From positions 1 through 6,788 of the forward strand of contig JBJKSJ010000304.1 of assembly GCA_046704085.1 (NCBI GenBank): a stretch of 6,788 bases of DNA, read 5' to 3'. Origin of the DNA: DATBHW01 sp046704085 (GTDB lineage: Bacteria > Chloroflexota > Ktedonobacteria > Ktedonobacterales > DATBGS01). Shown piece by piece: positions 5,443 to 6,788 of the stretch. Under the pieces are notes generated by a model that saw only the letters and a list, made by a program, of their open reading frames with translations, searched no databases and was not told the DNA's origin. Position 1 is the first letter of the stretch, and every line of letters starts with the position of its first letter. The translations under genes were made by a program, and so were the position numbers.

Positions 5443-6705
5443 ATGACCAGTTTTATGACCAGCCCCAAATCGTTCTTCACCAGTGAGAGCGTCACCGAGG
5501 GCCACCCCGACAAGCTCTGCGATCAGATCAGCGATGCCGTGTTGGATAATTTGATCGCGCAGGACGAACTGGCCCGCGTGGCCTGTGAGACGGCCACCAC
5601 CACCGGCCTGATCCTCGTCTGCGGCGAGATCACCACCACTGCCTGGGCCGACATCCCGGCCATCGTGCGCCGCACGATTGAGCGCGTGGGCTATACCGAC
5701 GCGCGCTACGGCTTCGACTACCGCACCTGCGGCGTCATGACTGCCATCGGCAAACAATCGCCCGACATCGACATGGGCGTCTCGCGCTCCAAGGAATATA
5801 AAGAGCGGCTCAGCGGCGGCTCGCTCACCGACGACGAACTGGAGGCCATCGGCGCGGGCGACCAGGGCATGATGATCGGCTTTGCCTGCAACGAGACGCC
5901 CGAACTGATGCCCATGCCCATCAGCCTGGCCCACAAGCTGACCCGCCAGCTTGCCAGCGTGCGCCGTCTTTCTATCGATGGCAATGGCCCCATGCCCTAT
6001 CTGCGCCCGGATGGCAAGAGCCAGGTCACGGTGCAATACGAGCATGGCAAGCCCGTGCGCGTCGATACCGTTGTCATCTCCACCCAGCACGCCGCCGAGG
6101 TCTCGCAGCAGCAGATCAAGGACGATGTAAAAGAGCATATCATCAAAGGCGTCATTCCGCCTGAATTGTTGGATGAGAAGACGATCTATCACGTCAACCC
6201 GACGGGTCGCTTTGTCGTCGGCGGGCCGATGGGCGACGCTGGGCTGACCGGGCGCAAGATCATCGTCGATTCCTACGGCGGCATGGCCCGGCATGGCGGC
6301 GGCGCCTTCAGCGGCAAAGACCCCACCAAGGTGGACCGCTCGGCGGCCTACGCGGTGCGCCACGTCGCCAAGAATATCGTCGCCGCCGGTCTGGCCGACC
6401 GCTGCGAGTTTCAGGTCGCCTACGCCATCGGCGTCGCTCGCCCGCTCTCCATCTTTGTGGAGACCTTTGGCACCGGCAAGGTGAGTGATGACGCGCTGGT
6501 GAAGCTGATCCGCGAGCATTTCGACCTGCGCCCGGCGGGCATCATCCAGGGTCTCGATCTGCGCCGCCCGATCTATCAGGCCACCGCATCCTACGGCCAC
6601 TTTGGCCGCACGGACATCGACGCCCCCTGGGAGCGGCTGGATAAAGTCGAAGACCTCAAGCGCGCCGTCGGCGCGGCATCCAGCGTGGCCGCTGGCGGAC
6701 AATAA
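5443..6705 (+). CDS. metK: S-adenosylmethionine synthetase (methionine adenosyltransferase)
   Basis: This cytoplasmic enzyme makes S-adenosylmethionine from methionine and ATP, releasing phosphate and pyrophosphate; the family works as dimers or tetramers with Mg2+ and K+. At 420 residues it is slightly longer than typical bacterial MetK (about 380-400). SESVTEGHPDK (14-24) carries the ATP-binding His21 and the metal-binding Asp23. GIGKQSPD-type sequence AIGKQSPDI is at 101-109. Signature 1, GAGDQG, is at 137-142, and signature 2, the phosphate-binding GGGAFSGKD, is at 285-293; VARPLSIFVETFGTG (331-345) is typical of the C-terminal domain. The start is uncertain: the context TATGACCAG is duplicated (5442-5450 and 5454-5462), giving in-frame ATGs at 5443 and 5455, both far from the Shine-Dalgarno at 5406-5415. 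Either removes only pre-domain residues. It follows ahcY but has its own promoter and is closed by a terminator. Confidence 0.97.
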   Translation: MTSFMTSPKSFFTSESVTEGHPDKLCDQISDAVLDNLIAQDELARVACETATTTGLILVCGEITTTAWADIPAIVRRTIERVGYTDARYGFDYRTCGVMTAIGKQSPDIDMGVSRSKEYKERLSGGSLTDDELEAIGAGDQGMMIGFACNETPELMPMPISLAHKLTRQLASVRRLSIDGNGPMPYLRPDGKSQVTVQYEHGKPVRVDTVVISTQHAAEVSQQQIKDDVKEHIIKGVIPPELLDEKTIYHVNPTGRFVVGGPMGDAGLTGRKIIVDSYGGMARHGGGAFSGKDPTKVDRSAAYAVRHVAKNIVAAGLADRCEFQVAYAIGVARPLSIFVETFGTGKVSDDALVKLIREHFDLRPAGIIQGLDLRRPIYQATASYGHFGRTDIDAPWERLDKVEDLKRAVGAASSVAAGGQ

Positions 6706-6720
6706 AGCGCTGGCTCGCGC

Positions 6721-6760
6721 AACCAGCTTCACCGGCACATCGCCAGTGAAGCTGGTTTTT
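6721..6760 (+). terminator. Rho-independent terminator of metK
   Basis: AACCAGCTTCAC (6721-6732) pairs perfectly with GTGAAGCTGGTT (6746-6757). Inside, GGC/GCC can add three pairs beyond one mismatch. The stem runs directly into TTTTT (6756-6760), then C and TTT. It lies 15 bases after the metK stop and ends this transcription unit. The remaining 28 bases of the window show no feature. Confidence 0.92.
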
Positions 6761-6788
6761 CTTTGATACAGATGGATGGCTTTCCCTG

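Noticed and set aside
5415..5513. Short leader peptide starting at GTG 5415 between the Shine-Dalgarno and metK
   Set aside because: The GTG overlaps the Shine-Dalgarno itself, leaving no spacing, and the frame runs well into metK.
5425..6738. Long minus-strand ORF (437 codons) opposite metK
   Set aside because: Same shadow effect; its start would lie inside the metK terminator hairpin and the translation is compositionally biased without family motifs.
1..6788. CRISPR array, tRNA, rRNA, integrase or transposase genes
   Set aside because: No regularly spaced repeats, RNA-gene signatures or recombinase motifs were seen on either strand.

Overview
This 6.8 kb window is high-GC bacterial DNA with five protein genes, all on the + strand. 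The best guess for the source is Chloroflexota, class Ktedonobacteria. The guess rests on three things: the ectodomain of the kinase gene resembles, from memory, a baseplate-J-like domain common in Ktedonobacteria; the S-adenosylhomocysteine hydrolase is of the short archaeal/Thermotoga type; and palindrome-rich intergenic DNA is common in that phylum. No rRNA or other phylogenetic marker is present, so this placement is an inference.

Layout. (1) 1-396 is the C-terminal part of a PfkB-family sugar/nucleoside kinase, cut by the window edge. It is followed six bases later, in the same frame after tandem TGA-TAG stops, by a GNAT acetyltransferase (403-1254). These two look like an operon. (2) 1255-1399 holds a perfect 16-bp inverted repeat overlapping an extended -10 promoter. 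(3) 1400-3631 encodes a membrane-anchored Ser/Thr protein kinase: cytoplasmic kinase domain, Pro/Ala-rich linker, one membrane segment and a ~300-residue extracytoplasmic domain with four cysteines. Its HRD motif reads HSD (non-RD), and its codon use is visibly less GC-biased than that of its neighbours. (4) 3632-3972 is a 341-bp gene-free stretch with two promoter-like sites, a strongly paired candidate structured RNA and a hairpin close to the start of the next gene. (5) 3973-5247 is ahcY. (6) 5248-5442 is packed with palindromes and carries a metK promoter. (7) 5443-6705 is metK, followed by a clear intrinsic terminator at 6721-6760.

How the genes work together. MetK makes S-adenosylmethionine. 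AhcY removes the S-adenosylhomocysteine left after methyl transfer, giving adenosine and homocysteine. The two therefore form the core of the activated-methyl cycle. The PfkB-family kinase could plausibly phosphorylate the released adenosine, but its substrate cannot be read from the visible part. The receptor kinase appears to be an unrelated signalling gene lying between the two groups. The most interesting unexplained items are the kinase/ectodomain architecture, the paired RNA-like element upstream of ahcY that matches no SAM or SAH riboswitch I know, and the odd translation start of metK.
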